Part shown: positions 9,693-17,113 of the stretch, piece by piece
Layout: the number at the start of each line of letters is the position of its first letter
Position numbering within the stretch: the first letter of the stretch is position 1
Source: Acidobacteriota bacterium
GTDB lineage: Bacteria; Acidobacteriota; Terriglobia; Bryobacterales; Bryobacteraceae
NCBI GenBank assembly: GCA_016185425.1
Contig: JACPNQ010000020.1
Location: 118,893-182,892, forward strand
Direction of reading: 5' to 3'
Length of the DNA: 64,000 nucleotides
The notes under the pieces: model-generated
The model's database searches: none
What the model was told of the DNA's origin: nothing
What the model saw: only the letters and a program-made list of their open reading frames with translations
Program-made: the position numbers and the translations under genes

Positions 9693-10081
9693 ACGTATTG
9701 GATTCTTCGGGCTGGCTTGAGATTTTCCTAAGCGGCCCGAACGACCGGGTCTTCAGACCGTTAATAAGGGATGTCCGGTCATTACTCGTACCTGCGATCG
9801 TCGTTTATGAGGTTACGAAGTAGTCTCGCGTACTTGTCGGAGAAGGGTTCGCCATCGCCGCCAGGAACTTCCTACACACTGGAGTATTTGTCGAGATAGG
9901 CGCGAAAACTGTAAATATTGCAGTTGACGTGGCGGTCGAGTACCGTCTATCCACGGCTGATGCATTGATCTACGCCGCGGCGCTGGAACACGAGGCGATG
10001 CTGTGGACGCAGGACAAGCACTTCGCCGGGCTGCCAAGCGTCGAGTACTTCGAAAAATACCCTAAGCCAGCAGCGGCTTGA
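9689..10081 (+). pseudogene. PIN-domain toxin (VapC-like) interrupted by in-frame TAG
   Basis: From TTG 9689 the frame encodes LNVLDSSGWLEI..., a PIN N-terminus with Asp5 and a conserved Glu41 (VVYEVTK). Codon 45 at 9821 is TAG. The same frame continues without any other stop to TGA 10081 and still encodes the PIN C-terminal half, including STADALIYAAALEH (Asp91) and WTQDKHF (a fourth acidic position at about 111). All four acidic metal-ligand positions are thus present and no frameshift is needed, so a single nonsense change explains the break. PIN toxins cut RNA, often tRNA or rRNA. The 3' end overlaps the convergent DUF1501 gene by 20 bases. A sequencing error at 9821 cannot be excluded. 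Confidence 0.78.
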
Positions 10082-11477
10082 CTATGTTGCCGGATACGTC
10101 AGTCAGCCGGAAGTCGCGGCCCTGGAAACGATAGGTGAGCTTCAAGTGGTCGATGCCAAGCAGGTGAAGGATCGTCGCCTGAATGTCATGCACGTCGATC
10201 TTTTCTCCGCTCGGTGAAAAGCCGAACTCGTCGGTGCCGCCGACAACCGCGCCGCGCTTGATGCCGCCGCCAGCCATAAAGAGACTGAACGCATCAATGT
10301 GGTGATTGCGGCCGATCTTGCCCTTTTCGCGTACTTCGCCCATCGGCGTGCGGCCGAACTCGCCGCTCCAGATGACGAGCGTGCGGTCGAGCAGGCCCCG
10401 CTGCTTCAAATCCTTGATGAGCGCGGCAGTGGGCTTGTCGACTTCACCGGCAACACGATCGAGTGGTTTGGTGATGTCGTCGTGGTGATCCCAATCGGTG
10501 TGGTAGAGCTGCACGAAGCGGACACCGCGCTCGACCAGACGGCGGGCGAGGAGGCAGTTGTTTGCGTAGGACGCCTTACCGGGCTCGGCACCGTACATTT
10601 CGAGAGTTTCTTTCGATTCCTGTTTGAAGTCGATCAACTCCGGCCCGCTGGTTTGCATGCGGTACGCCATTTCGTACTGCGCGATGCGCGTCGAGATTTC
10701 CGAGTCGCCAGTCTCTTCGAGCTCCAGTTGGTTCAGGTCACGAATGGCTTCGATGGTGCGGCGCTGCTGTTCGGCGTCGACGCCATGGGGGTTGGAGAGA
10801 TCGAGAATCGGATCGCCGGCCGAGCGGAAGGGGACGCCCTGATAGGAGGACGGCAGGAAGCCGCTGCCCCACAACGCCGCGCCGCCGCGAGGCCCGCGGG
10901 GGCCGGACTGGAGAACGACGTAACCGGGGAGAGATTTGGATTCATTGCCGATGCCGTAAGTGACCCACGCGCCGATGGAAGGTCTGCCGGTGCGCACGGA
11001 ACCAGTGTTGGCGAAGAGCTTGGCAGGACCGTGGTTGAAGTTTTCCGTCGACACGCCGTGAACCATGGCGAGCTCGTCGGCAACGCCGGCGAGATGCGGG
11101 AGCAGGTCGGAGAACCACATCCCGTTGCCGCCAGCCTGCTTGAATATGCGGCGTGTGCCGAGAAGCTTAGGCGGCTCCTTCGAAAAGGTGTCCATGAAGG
11201 CAAAGCGTTTGCCCTTCAGGAACGATTCCGGCGTGACTTTACCGTCCCATTTCACGAGTTCCGGTTTGTAGTCGAACAACTCCAGTTGCGTGGGCGCGCC
11301 GGCCATGAAGAGGAAGATGACGCGATCGACTTTCGGGGCGTGGTGACGCGCGTTGACCTGCGCCAACAGGCTGTCGGCCATCATGCTGGCGAGCGCGGCT
11401 TTGCCGACGCCGAATCCGCATTCGCGGAACAGGTGGCGGCGTGTGACTCTTTGTAGGTATTTGTCTTCCGGATGCAT
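10062..11477 (-). CDS. DUF1501 family protein (sulfatase-like fold)
   Basis: 471 residues. The N-terminus (TRRHLFRECGFGVGKAALASMMADS) has twin arginines before a hydrophobic run, consistent with Tat export. DUF1501 hallmarks are PTQLELFDYKP, LPGYVVLQSGPRGPRGG and IWSGEFGRTP followed by GRNHHIDAFSLFMAGGG. The fold is related to alkaline phosphatase/sulfatase enzymes; substrates are unknown, and pairs with DUF1549/1553 cytochrome-like proteins are widespread in Planctomycetes and Acidobacteria. The partner gene lies 4 bases upstream at 11482, so both form one transcription unit. Confidence 0.93.
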   Translation of the reverse strand: MHPEDKYLQRVTRRHLFRECGFGVGKAALASMMADSLLAQVNARHHAPKVDRVIFLFMAGAPTQLELFDYKPELVKWDGKVTPESFLKGKRFAFMDTFSKEPPKLLGTRRIFKQAGGNGMWFSDLLPHLAGVADELAMVHGVSTENFNHGPAKLFANTGSVRTGRPSIGAWVTYGIGNESKSLPGYVVLQSGPRGPRGGAALWGSGFLPSSYQGVPFRSAGDPILDLSNPHGVDAEQQRRTIEAIRDLNQLELEETGDSEISTRIAQYEMAYRMQTSGPELIDFKQESKETLEMYGAEPGKASYANNCLLARRLVERGVRFVQLYHTDWDHHDDITKPLDRVAGEVDKPTAALIKDLKQRGLLDRTLVIWSGEFGRTPMGEVREKGKIGRNHHIDAFSLFMAGGGIKRGAVVGGTDEFGFSPSGEKIDVHDIQATILHLLGIDHLKLTYRFQGRDFRLTDVSGNIVKPLLA

Positions 11478-11481
11478 GGAG

Positions 11482-13764
11482 TTACTCCCGCGTCATGAAC
11501 TCATCAAGGTTAAGCAGCACGCGCGATACGGCGGTCCAGGCGGCCTGTTCGCTCTTTTCCTTTTGCGCGTCACGTTGCGCGGCGAGGAAGGCGAGCATGC
11601 GTTTCGTCTCCGCCGGTTTCATGCCACGTTGCAATACCCGCTCCCACGCGTAGGCGAGTTTACCGGTATCGTCCCGGCTGGCGGCGCCCATAAGGATCCC
11701 TTTGGCGAGCATTTCGGCGAATTCGAAATAGGCATCATCGTTCAGCAGAATCAGCGCTTGCAGCGGCGTGTTTGATCGAACGCGGCGTGTGCAGGTGACG
11801 GTGCCATCGGGCGCATCGAATGTGATCAAGCCCGGGTGCGCGGCCGATCGCTGAAAATAGGTGTACATTCCGCGGCGGTACTTGTCTTCTCCTTCCGACA
11901 CCTTCCATTCGCGTTTGACCTGTGTGACGTCGTTGGCACCTTTGGGAATGGGCGGATAGACGCTCGGGCCACCGACCTTATGGCTCAAAAACCCGGTCAC
12001 CTGCAGCGCTGAATCGCGAATGATTTCGGCATCGAGCCGCAGACGATTCTGACGCGCGAGAAGTTTGTTATAGGGATCGGCCGCCGTGAGTTCCGGACGC
12101 GTTTGGGACGATTGCCGGTAAGTTGCACTCATGACGATGGCCTTATGCATACGCTTCATTGTCCATCCGCCGGCCATGAACTCGCTCGCCAGCCAATCAA
12201 GGAGTTCCGGATGCGTGGGGCGGTCTCCCATGAGGCCGAAGTCGTTTTCGGTTTCGACAATTCCCTTCCCGAAATATTGCTGCCAGATGCGGTTCATCGT
12301 CACGCGGGCGGTGAGGGGGTTGCTTGAGTCGACGAGCCACTTGGCGAGGTCGAGGCGGTTGGGCACGGGATTCGGATTCTTCATCGGCGGAAAAACTGCC
12401 GGGACATCGGGATGCACGGGGCTGCCGTGACGGGTGAAGTCGCCGCCGAGGTGGATGTAGTGCTGACGAGGCGAGGCGAGGTCGCGCATGATCATGGTTC
12501 GCTGCACTTGGGGCTTTTTACGGCGCAACTGATTGAGCTCCTTGCGGAGTTCCATGAGCTTGGGATCCTTGTCCCCTTCCTGCGTGAGCGTCTCCTGATG
12601 TTTGCGGATGCGTAGTTCCACGTCCTGGATGTCAGCGTCCCATTTCGCCAGCGCGGCGATCTCGTCCGGCGTACCCATTTCAAGGAACGGCTTATTGAAG
12701 AACTTACGGTCGGCTTCCTTATCTACTTCGTCGATATTATTCAGGAACGCGAAGATCTGATAGTGCTCACGCTGGGAGATGGGATCGTACTTGTGATCGT
12801 GACAACGCGCGCAGCCGAGCGTGAGACCGAGCCAGACGGCGCCCGTGGTTTGTACGCGATCGGCAACGGCTTCAACGCGGTACTGTTCGAAGTCGATGCC
12901 GCCTTCGTAATTCGAGGGCGTATTGCGGTGGAAGCCGGTGGCGATGAGCTGATCGTTGGTGGGGGTGGGGAGCAGGTCGCCCGCGAGCTGTTCGATGGTG
13001 AAGCGGTCGAACGGCATGTCGTCGTTGAGGGCGCGGATCACCCAATCGCGGTAGGGGAAGATGTCGCGGGGAGCGTCGATGGTGTAGCCGTCGGAATCGG
13101 CGAAACGGGCGAGATCCAGCCAGTGGCGCGCTTGACGCTCGCCGAAATGCGGGGAGGCGAGAAGTTTGTCGACAAGGCGTTCGTACGCGTCTGCCCGCTT
13201 GTCGGCGACGAAGTCCTTCACTTCTTCGGGCGTGGGAGGCAGACCGACGAGATCGAGGCTGACACGGCGAATCAGCGTGGCGCGATCGGTTTCGGGCGAT
13301 GGCGTCAGATTCTTCTCTTTCAGCTTGGCGAGGACCAACTCGTCGATGCCGCCTACCTGCGGACGCTTCACCGGCTGGAAGGCCCAGTGGGTGGATTTGC
13401 GGCGCTTGGCGGCGGCGAATTCGGGAGTGGAAGGAAGGCCGAGCTTCACCCACTGTTCCAGTTTTGCGATCTGCTCGGGCGCGAGCTTGCGGCCGGGCGG
13501 CATCTTCAACGCGCCATCCTGGCGGACGGCTTGCAGCATCAGGCTGGTATTGTCGCCGGGTACCGCAGCCGGTCCACGATTGCCGCCCTTGACGATCCCA
13601 TCGCGGGAATCAAGCGCCAAGCCACTGTTCAGGACGTTGACCGAATGACAACCCTGACAGTTGGCACGCAACAGCGGACGCACCTCTTTATCGAAGAACT
13701 CGATATCGGCCGGCGCTTGCGCGAACGCGGCCGCACCGAGCAGAAAACAGATGGCAAGGCGCAT
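11482..13764 (-). CDS. PSCyt1-DUF1549-DUF1553 protein (planctomycete-type cytochrome)
   Basis: 760 residues with an N-terminal signal peptide (MRLAICFLLGAAAFAQ). The first domain is PSCyt1 with a haem motif CQGCH near residue 36. DUF1549 follows (about 140-330, with a conserved CARCHDHKYDP segment that gives a second CxxCH), then DUF1553 (about 440-730, with a TARVTMNRIWQQYFGKGIV core). These proteins are exported and are found with DUF1501 partners; they are presumed to act in polysaccharide or sulfated-glycan use, but no activity is established. Its stop is 4 bases from the DUF1501 start, so the cytochrome-like gene is the first in the pair. Confidence 0.93.
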   Translation of the reverse strand: MRLAICFLLGAAAFAQAPADIEFFDKEVRPLLRANCQGCHSVNVLNSGLALDSRDGIVKGGNRGPAAVPGDNTSLMLQAVRQDGALKMPPGRKLAPEQIAKLEQWVKLGLPSTPEFAAAKRRKSTHWAFQPVKRPQVGGIDELVLAKLKEKNLTPSPETDRATLIRRVSLDLVGLPPTPEEVKDFVADKRADAYERLVDKLLASPHFGERQARHWLDLARFADSDGYTIDAPRDIFPYRDWVIRALNDDMPFDRFTIEQLAGDLLPTPTNDQLIATGFHRNTPSNYEGGIDFEQYRVEAVADRVQTTGAVWLGLTLGCARCHDHKYDPISQREHYQIFAFLNNIDEVDKEADRKFFNKPFLEMGTPDEIAALAKWDADIQDVELRIRKHQETLTQEGDKDPKLMELRKELNQLRRKKPQVQRTMIMRDLASPRQHYIHLGGDFTRHGSPVHPDVPAVFPPMKNPNPVPNRLDLAKWLVDSSNPLTARVTMNRIWQQYFGKGIVETENDFGLMGDRPTHPELLDWLASEFMAGGWTMKRMHKAIVMSATYRQSSQTRPELTAADPYNKLLARQNRLRLDAEIIRDSALQVTGFLSHKVGGPSVYPPIPKGANDVTQVKREWKVSEGEDKYRRGMYTYFQRSAAHPGLITFDAPDGTVTCTRRVRSNTPLQALILLNDDAYFEFAEMLAKGILMGAASRDDTGKLAYAWERVLQRGMKPAETKRMLAFLAAQRDAQKEKSEQAAWTAVSRVLLNLDEFMTRE

Positions 13765-13831
13765 GTTGCCATCATCATATCAATGGGAATATGGGGTAGG
13801 GGCACCACGGCGGGAACCCCTGTTCCGGTTA

Positions 13832-14146
13832 TCAGGCCGGGGCGCCGAATCGAGCGATCAACTCGCTCTCCGCCCGATACCAGTCTTCGTCCGGCGAGCC
13901 CATCGGACAACCTCGCTCGATCCAGGAGAGGTAGGCGCGTTCTTCGATTTCGCGCGCGTCGAGCGCGTGTTGGGCAAGCGTGGAACCGTTAACAACTTGA
14001 ACCGCAACTTTCGGCGCGGCCTTGCGGCGCGGCGCCGCGGCTTTTACGGGTTTTGCTTCGACGGAAGCGGTGACAACTTTCTTCCGCGTGGTTTTTACAA
14101 CGGGAACGCTAGCAATAGCAGCCTCGTTCAAAGACTTTCTGGGCAT
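13832..14146 (-). CDS. DUF2934 family small protein with Lys/Ala-rich N-terminus
   Basis: 104 residues. The N-terminal 50 residues are basic and Ala/Lys/Pro-rich (KTTRKKVV, APRRKAAPK). The C-terminal 40 residues contain the DUF2934 pattern: IEERAYLSWIERGCPMGSPDEDWYRAESEL, a short helical domain of unknown role that is abundant in Acidobacteria and Proteobacteria. The basic tail suggests binding to nucleic acid or another acidic partner, which is inference. It lies alone between the DUF1549/1553 gene and a divergent monooxygenase-like gene. Confidence 0.8.
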   Translation of the reverse strand: MPRKSLNEAAIASVPVVKTTRKKVVTASVEAKPVKAAAPRRKAAPKVAVQVVNGSTLAQHALDAREIEERAYLSWIERGCPMGSPDEDWYRAESELIARFGAPA

Positions 14147-14266
14147 ATACGGTCACTCCTGATTTTGGGGGGATGAGAAATCGAATCACTACGGGGTAGC
14201 GAGGAGGAACGAGCTCTCAGTTTATTTTACTAGAGTTCCGAGTTACGGTGCAGTTACGCTGGACCT

Positions 14267-15505
14267 ATGCGCGGAAGGCCGCTGGCGATACTCGCCGCAG
14301 TGCCGTTATTTTATCCGGACGTGCTGCCGATTCTGGAGCGGCGCTGCCAATCGTGCCACCGCGCCGGCGAGGCGGCACCGATGGCCCTGGAGACCTATGA
14401 GCAGGCGCGTCCGTATGCCCGCGCGATTCGGGACGCGGTGCTGCGTCACACGATGCCGCCGTGGTTTGCGCGGTCGGAACCGGGTGTCTTCGCAAACGAT
14501 CCCCGGCTCACCGCCGCCGAGATCTCGACGCTCCGGCAGTGGGCCGAAGGCGGTGCGCCCGCCGGGCGGCCAACCGCTCCCAGGCGGCAATGGACGGAGG
14601 GATGGCGAATTGGCACGCCGGATGTGGTGATCGAAATGTCCAAGGCGGCGCAGGTGCCGGCGGAAGGTGAAGTGGAGTATCAGCACGTGATCGTGCCGTC
14701 GGGCTTCACGGAGGATATGTGGGTTGCGGCGCTTGAGGTGCGGCCTGACAGCCGCGCGCACGTGCATCATGCGGTGGTCTTTGTACGGCCGCCGAAATCG
14801 GTGTGGTTGCGGGCGAAGCCGGTGGACGAGTTATTCACGGCGAAAGGGCAGGCGCTGGAGGGATTGTCGACACTGGACGAAGTGATCGCAGCGTACCTTC
14901 CCGGAGCGGAGCCGCATGTCTTTCCGCCAGGCCATGCAAAGTTGATTCCCGCCGGAAGCGACCTGATCTTTCAGATCCACTACACGACGAATGGAAAGGC
15001 GAGCACGGACCGGACGCGGATTGGGCTGGTGATGGCGAAGGAGAAGCCCTCGGTGCGTGTCTATTCGGCGGCCATCGCCCAGGGCAACTTCACGATTCCT
15101 CCGAATGCGGCGGCACATCGCGTTGAAGCGTCGTTCACCGTCCACACGGCAACGGAGGTATATGCATTGGCGCCGCACATGCATTTGCGCGGGAAGTCGA
15201 TGCGGGTCCGCGCTGTAGATGCGGACGAGACGGAACGCTTGCTGCTTGACGTGCCGCGCTACGACTTTTACTGGCAGCTTGTCTACCGGCCGGTGAAACC
15301 GGTGCCGCTGCCGCGCGGCTCACGACTGGTTGTGGAAGCGGTGTTTGACAACTCGTCCGCGAACCCGCGGAATCCCGATCCGCTGGCCACCGTGCGCTGG
15401 GGCGAGCAGAGCCGGGAGGAGATGGCCGTTTGCTTCATTGACTTCCTGCTTCCCGTGCCGATTTCTCCGAATGAATTGTTCCGGGCGCCGCGGTTGGGGC
15501 GGTAG
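14267..15505 (+). CDS. Cytochrome c / copper type II monooxygenase-like exported protein
   Basis: 412 residues. The first domain has one haem motif (CQSCH, near 27) and the acidobacterial segment RHTMPPWFAR. The second half carries paired His motifs of the Cu2-dependent ascorbate monooxygenase (PHM-like) superfamily: SRAHVHHAVVFVRPP at about 160 and APHMHLRGKSM near 305, with a Met in the second motif. It is presumably exported although the visible signal sequence (MRGRPLAILAAVPLF) is short. Reaction unknown. It starts at ATG 14267; no strong Shine-Dalgarno was seen. Confidence 0.82.
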   Translation: MRGRPLAILAAVPLFYPDVLPILERRCQSCHRAGEAAPMALETYEQARPYARAIRDAVLRHTMPPWFARSEPGVFANDPRLTAAEISTLRQWAEGGAPAGRPTAPRRQWTEGWRIGTPDVVIEMSKAAQVPAEGEVEYQHVIVPSGFTEDMWVAALEVRPDSRAHVHHAVVFVRPPKSVWLRAKPVDELFTAKGQALEGLSTLDEVIAAYLPGAEPHVFPPGHAKLIPAGSDLIFQIHYTTNGKASTDRTRIGLVMAKEKPSVRVYSAAIAQGNFTIPPNAAAHRVEASFTVHTATEVYALAPHMHLRGKSMRVRAVDADETERLLLDVPRYDFYWQLVYRPVKPVPLPRGSRLVVEAVFDNSSANPRNPDPLATVRWGEQSREEMAVCFIDFLLPVPISPNELFRAPRLGR

Positions 15506-15534
15506 GAGCCGGTGGGCGGCTCTCCGGGGTCCGC

Positions 15535-15690
15535 GTGGAATGGCTAACGCAACATGCGGCGTTTCGCGCTGGGGCAACGACGATACGAGACCTGCAGGCC
15601 GCGCACGGCAAGATGACCGAAGAGAATTGGTGGAATATCGAGGGTTTTCTGCGCCGGTCGTGGCGGTCGCTGCACTCCGGCGCACAGTGA
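15535..15690 (+). CDS. Possible small ORF of 51 residues, unrecognised
   Basis: A frame from GTG 15535 to TGA 15690 encodes VEWLTQHAAFRAG... ending in WRSLHSGAQ. It has a plausible amino-acid mix with charged and aromatic residues (MTEENWWNIEG), better than noise, but no ATG and only a weak GGGG before the GTG. It could be a small gene or the 3' remnant of a larger decayed one whose start has been lost. I recognise no family. Confidence 0.28.
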   Translation: MEWLTQHAAFRAGATTIRDLQAAHGKMTEENWWNIEGFLRRSWRSLHSGAQ

Positions 15691-15711
15691 GGATTTCTGT
15701 ATACTCTTCGC

Positions 15712-15939
15712 ATGCGCAGCGCGATCGTGTTCTGCCTCCTTTCCACCGGCTGTGCAAGCGTCCAGGAAGGCTACCGCAAGAGTTTTGACACGAGCTTTAT
15801 GAAGAGTTGCCTCTCGTCAGCCCAAGGAAAGGGTGCGACAGAGAGACAGGCAAAGACCTACTGTGAATGCGCCCTGAAACGGGTGAATAGCGGAGAGGCC
15901 ATTGAAAAGGCCGCCGAGGAGTGCAAAAAGGGGCTTTAG
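15712..15939 (+). CDS. Small putative lipoprotein with Cys pair
   Basis: 75 residues. MRSAIVFCLLSTGC ends in a lipobox-like LSTGC, suggesting lipidation at Cys14. The mature part has four further Cys (near 33, 51, 53 and 70), enough for two disulfides, and an acidic/basic helical tail. It begins just after the small ORF described above and its stop lies within the stop region of the convergent lactonase gene (3' overlap of 4 bases). Function unknown. Confidence 0.6.
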   Translation: MRSAIVFCLLSTGCASVQEGYRKSFDTSFMKSCLSSAQGKGATERQAKTYCECALKRVNSGEAIEKAAEECKKGL

Positions 15940-17084
15940 CCGCGCCGCATCGCCAGATAGCGCACGCACACCGGGACCGGCGCCTTGACCGGCGGGCCCG
16001 CTGGGTCGAGCGCGCCGGTCGACTGGTTGATACGGAAGAGAACGAGCGAATCGGAATTCTGATTGGCGGCGATGAGAAACTGCCCTGTGGGATCGATGGC
16101 AAAGTTCCGGGGAATGGCGCCTTGGGTGGATTTGTGCTCCACGGATTTCAGTTTCCCCGTGGCGGTGTCCACCTGGAAAACAGCGATGGTGTTGTGACCG
16201 CGGTTGGAGCCGTACACGAAGCGGCCGTTCGGATGGGCTACGACTTCGGCGGTGGAATAGCCACGCTGGACCGGCACGGGCAATGTAGTGACCGTTTCGA
16301 TCTCGCTGAGCGTCCCCTTTTTGGCGTCCCAATGGAATGCCGTCACCGAGCAGGCCATCTCATTGATGACGTAAGCGTACTTTCCGGACGGGTGGAACGA
16401 AAAATGACGGGGGCCGGAGCCGGGCTTGACTTTGGTGAAGGCAGGCTCGTTGGGAGTCATGGCGCCGGTTCCGGAATTGAAATTGTAGACCTTCACCTGG
16501 TCAAGGCCGAGGTCGGCGACGATGACATGTTTGTTCTGGTGGTCGAAATTGACGGAGTGGGCGTGAGGAGTGGTCTGCCGGCCGGGGTCGACGCTGGAGC
16601 CGGAGTGCTGGTGGAAGGCTGTGCGTTCCCCGAGCTTGCCGTTGCTGCCGATGGCGAATGCTGCGCAGCTTCCCGAGCCGTAATTGGCTAAGACGGCGAA
16701 TTTGCCATTGCGGCTGATGTTGACGTGGCACGTGGAAGTGCCGCCCGCGGCGACAACGTTCAGCCTTTCGAGCTTGCCGGAGGCGTGGTCGATTTTGAAC
16801 GCGTTGAGCGAACCACTGGCTTGACCCTGAAACTTGTCGAGCTCGCCGCAGGCGTACACGTAGTTGCCGGAGGGATGAATGGCGAGGAAGGAGGGATTCT
16901 CGGTTTCGGCGGCGAGGCCTTCCGGAGTCAGCGTTCCGGCCGCGGTGTCGAGGACAAAGGTATAGATGCCTTTGCTGTCCCTGCGTGTGTAGGTTCCGAC
17001 ATAGACTCGGAATTTTCCTGGGCCCGTCTTCGCCGCGAGCGCACCTGCGCCCAACAAACCGACAAATCCTCTACGCGAAAGCAT
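15936..17084 (-). CDS. Lactonase family beta-propeller protein (6-phosphogluconolactonase-like)
   Basis: 382 residues. MLSRRGFVGLLGAGALAA is a Tat-type leader (SRRGF). The rest is a seven-bladed beta-propeller of the YbhE/Pgl lactonase family: repeats such as FLAIHPSGNYVYA, HVNISRNGKFAVLANYGSGS and RHFSFHPSGKYAYVINE, each with a conserved HPSG/NG turn. Family members hydrolyse 6-phosphogluconolactone in the pentose-phosphate pathway, but exported Tat-linked members are common in Acidobacteria and may act on other lactones. A 4-base 3' overlap with the convergent small lipoprotein gene is seen. Confidence 0.88.
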   Translation of the reverse strand: MLSRRGFVGLLGAGALAAKTGPGKFRVYVGTYTRRDSKGIYTFVLDTAAGTLTPEGLAAETENPSFLAIHPSGNYVYACGELDKFQGQASGSLNAFKIDHASGKLERLNVVAAGGTSTCHVNISRNGKFAVLANYGSGSCAAFAIGSNGKLGERTAFHQHSGSSVDPGRQTTPHAHSVNFDHQNKHVIVADLGLDQVKVYNFNSGTGAMTPNEPAFTKVKPGSGPRHFSFHPSGKYAYVINEMACSVTAFHWDAKKGTLSEIETVTTLPVPVQRGYSTAEVVAHPNGRFVYGSNRGHNTIAVFQVDTATGKLKSVEHKSTQGAIPRNFAIDPTGQFLIAANQNSDSLVLFRINQSTGALDPAGPPVKAPVPVCVRYLAMRRG

Positions 17085-17113
17085 TGATCATCTCCTCTGG
17101 TGAATGGCCGAAC

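Noticed and set aside
10299..11456. A 385-codon plus-strand frame opposite the DUF1501 gene
   Set aside because: It lies antisense to a gene with clear DUF1501 motifs and shows only composition-driven coding-like sequence.
12763..13992. A 409-codon plus-strand frame opposite the DUF1549/1553 gene
   Set aside because: Antisense to a well-supported gene; open because of high GC and codon bias.
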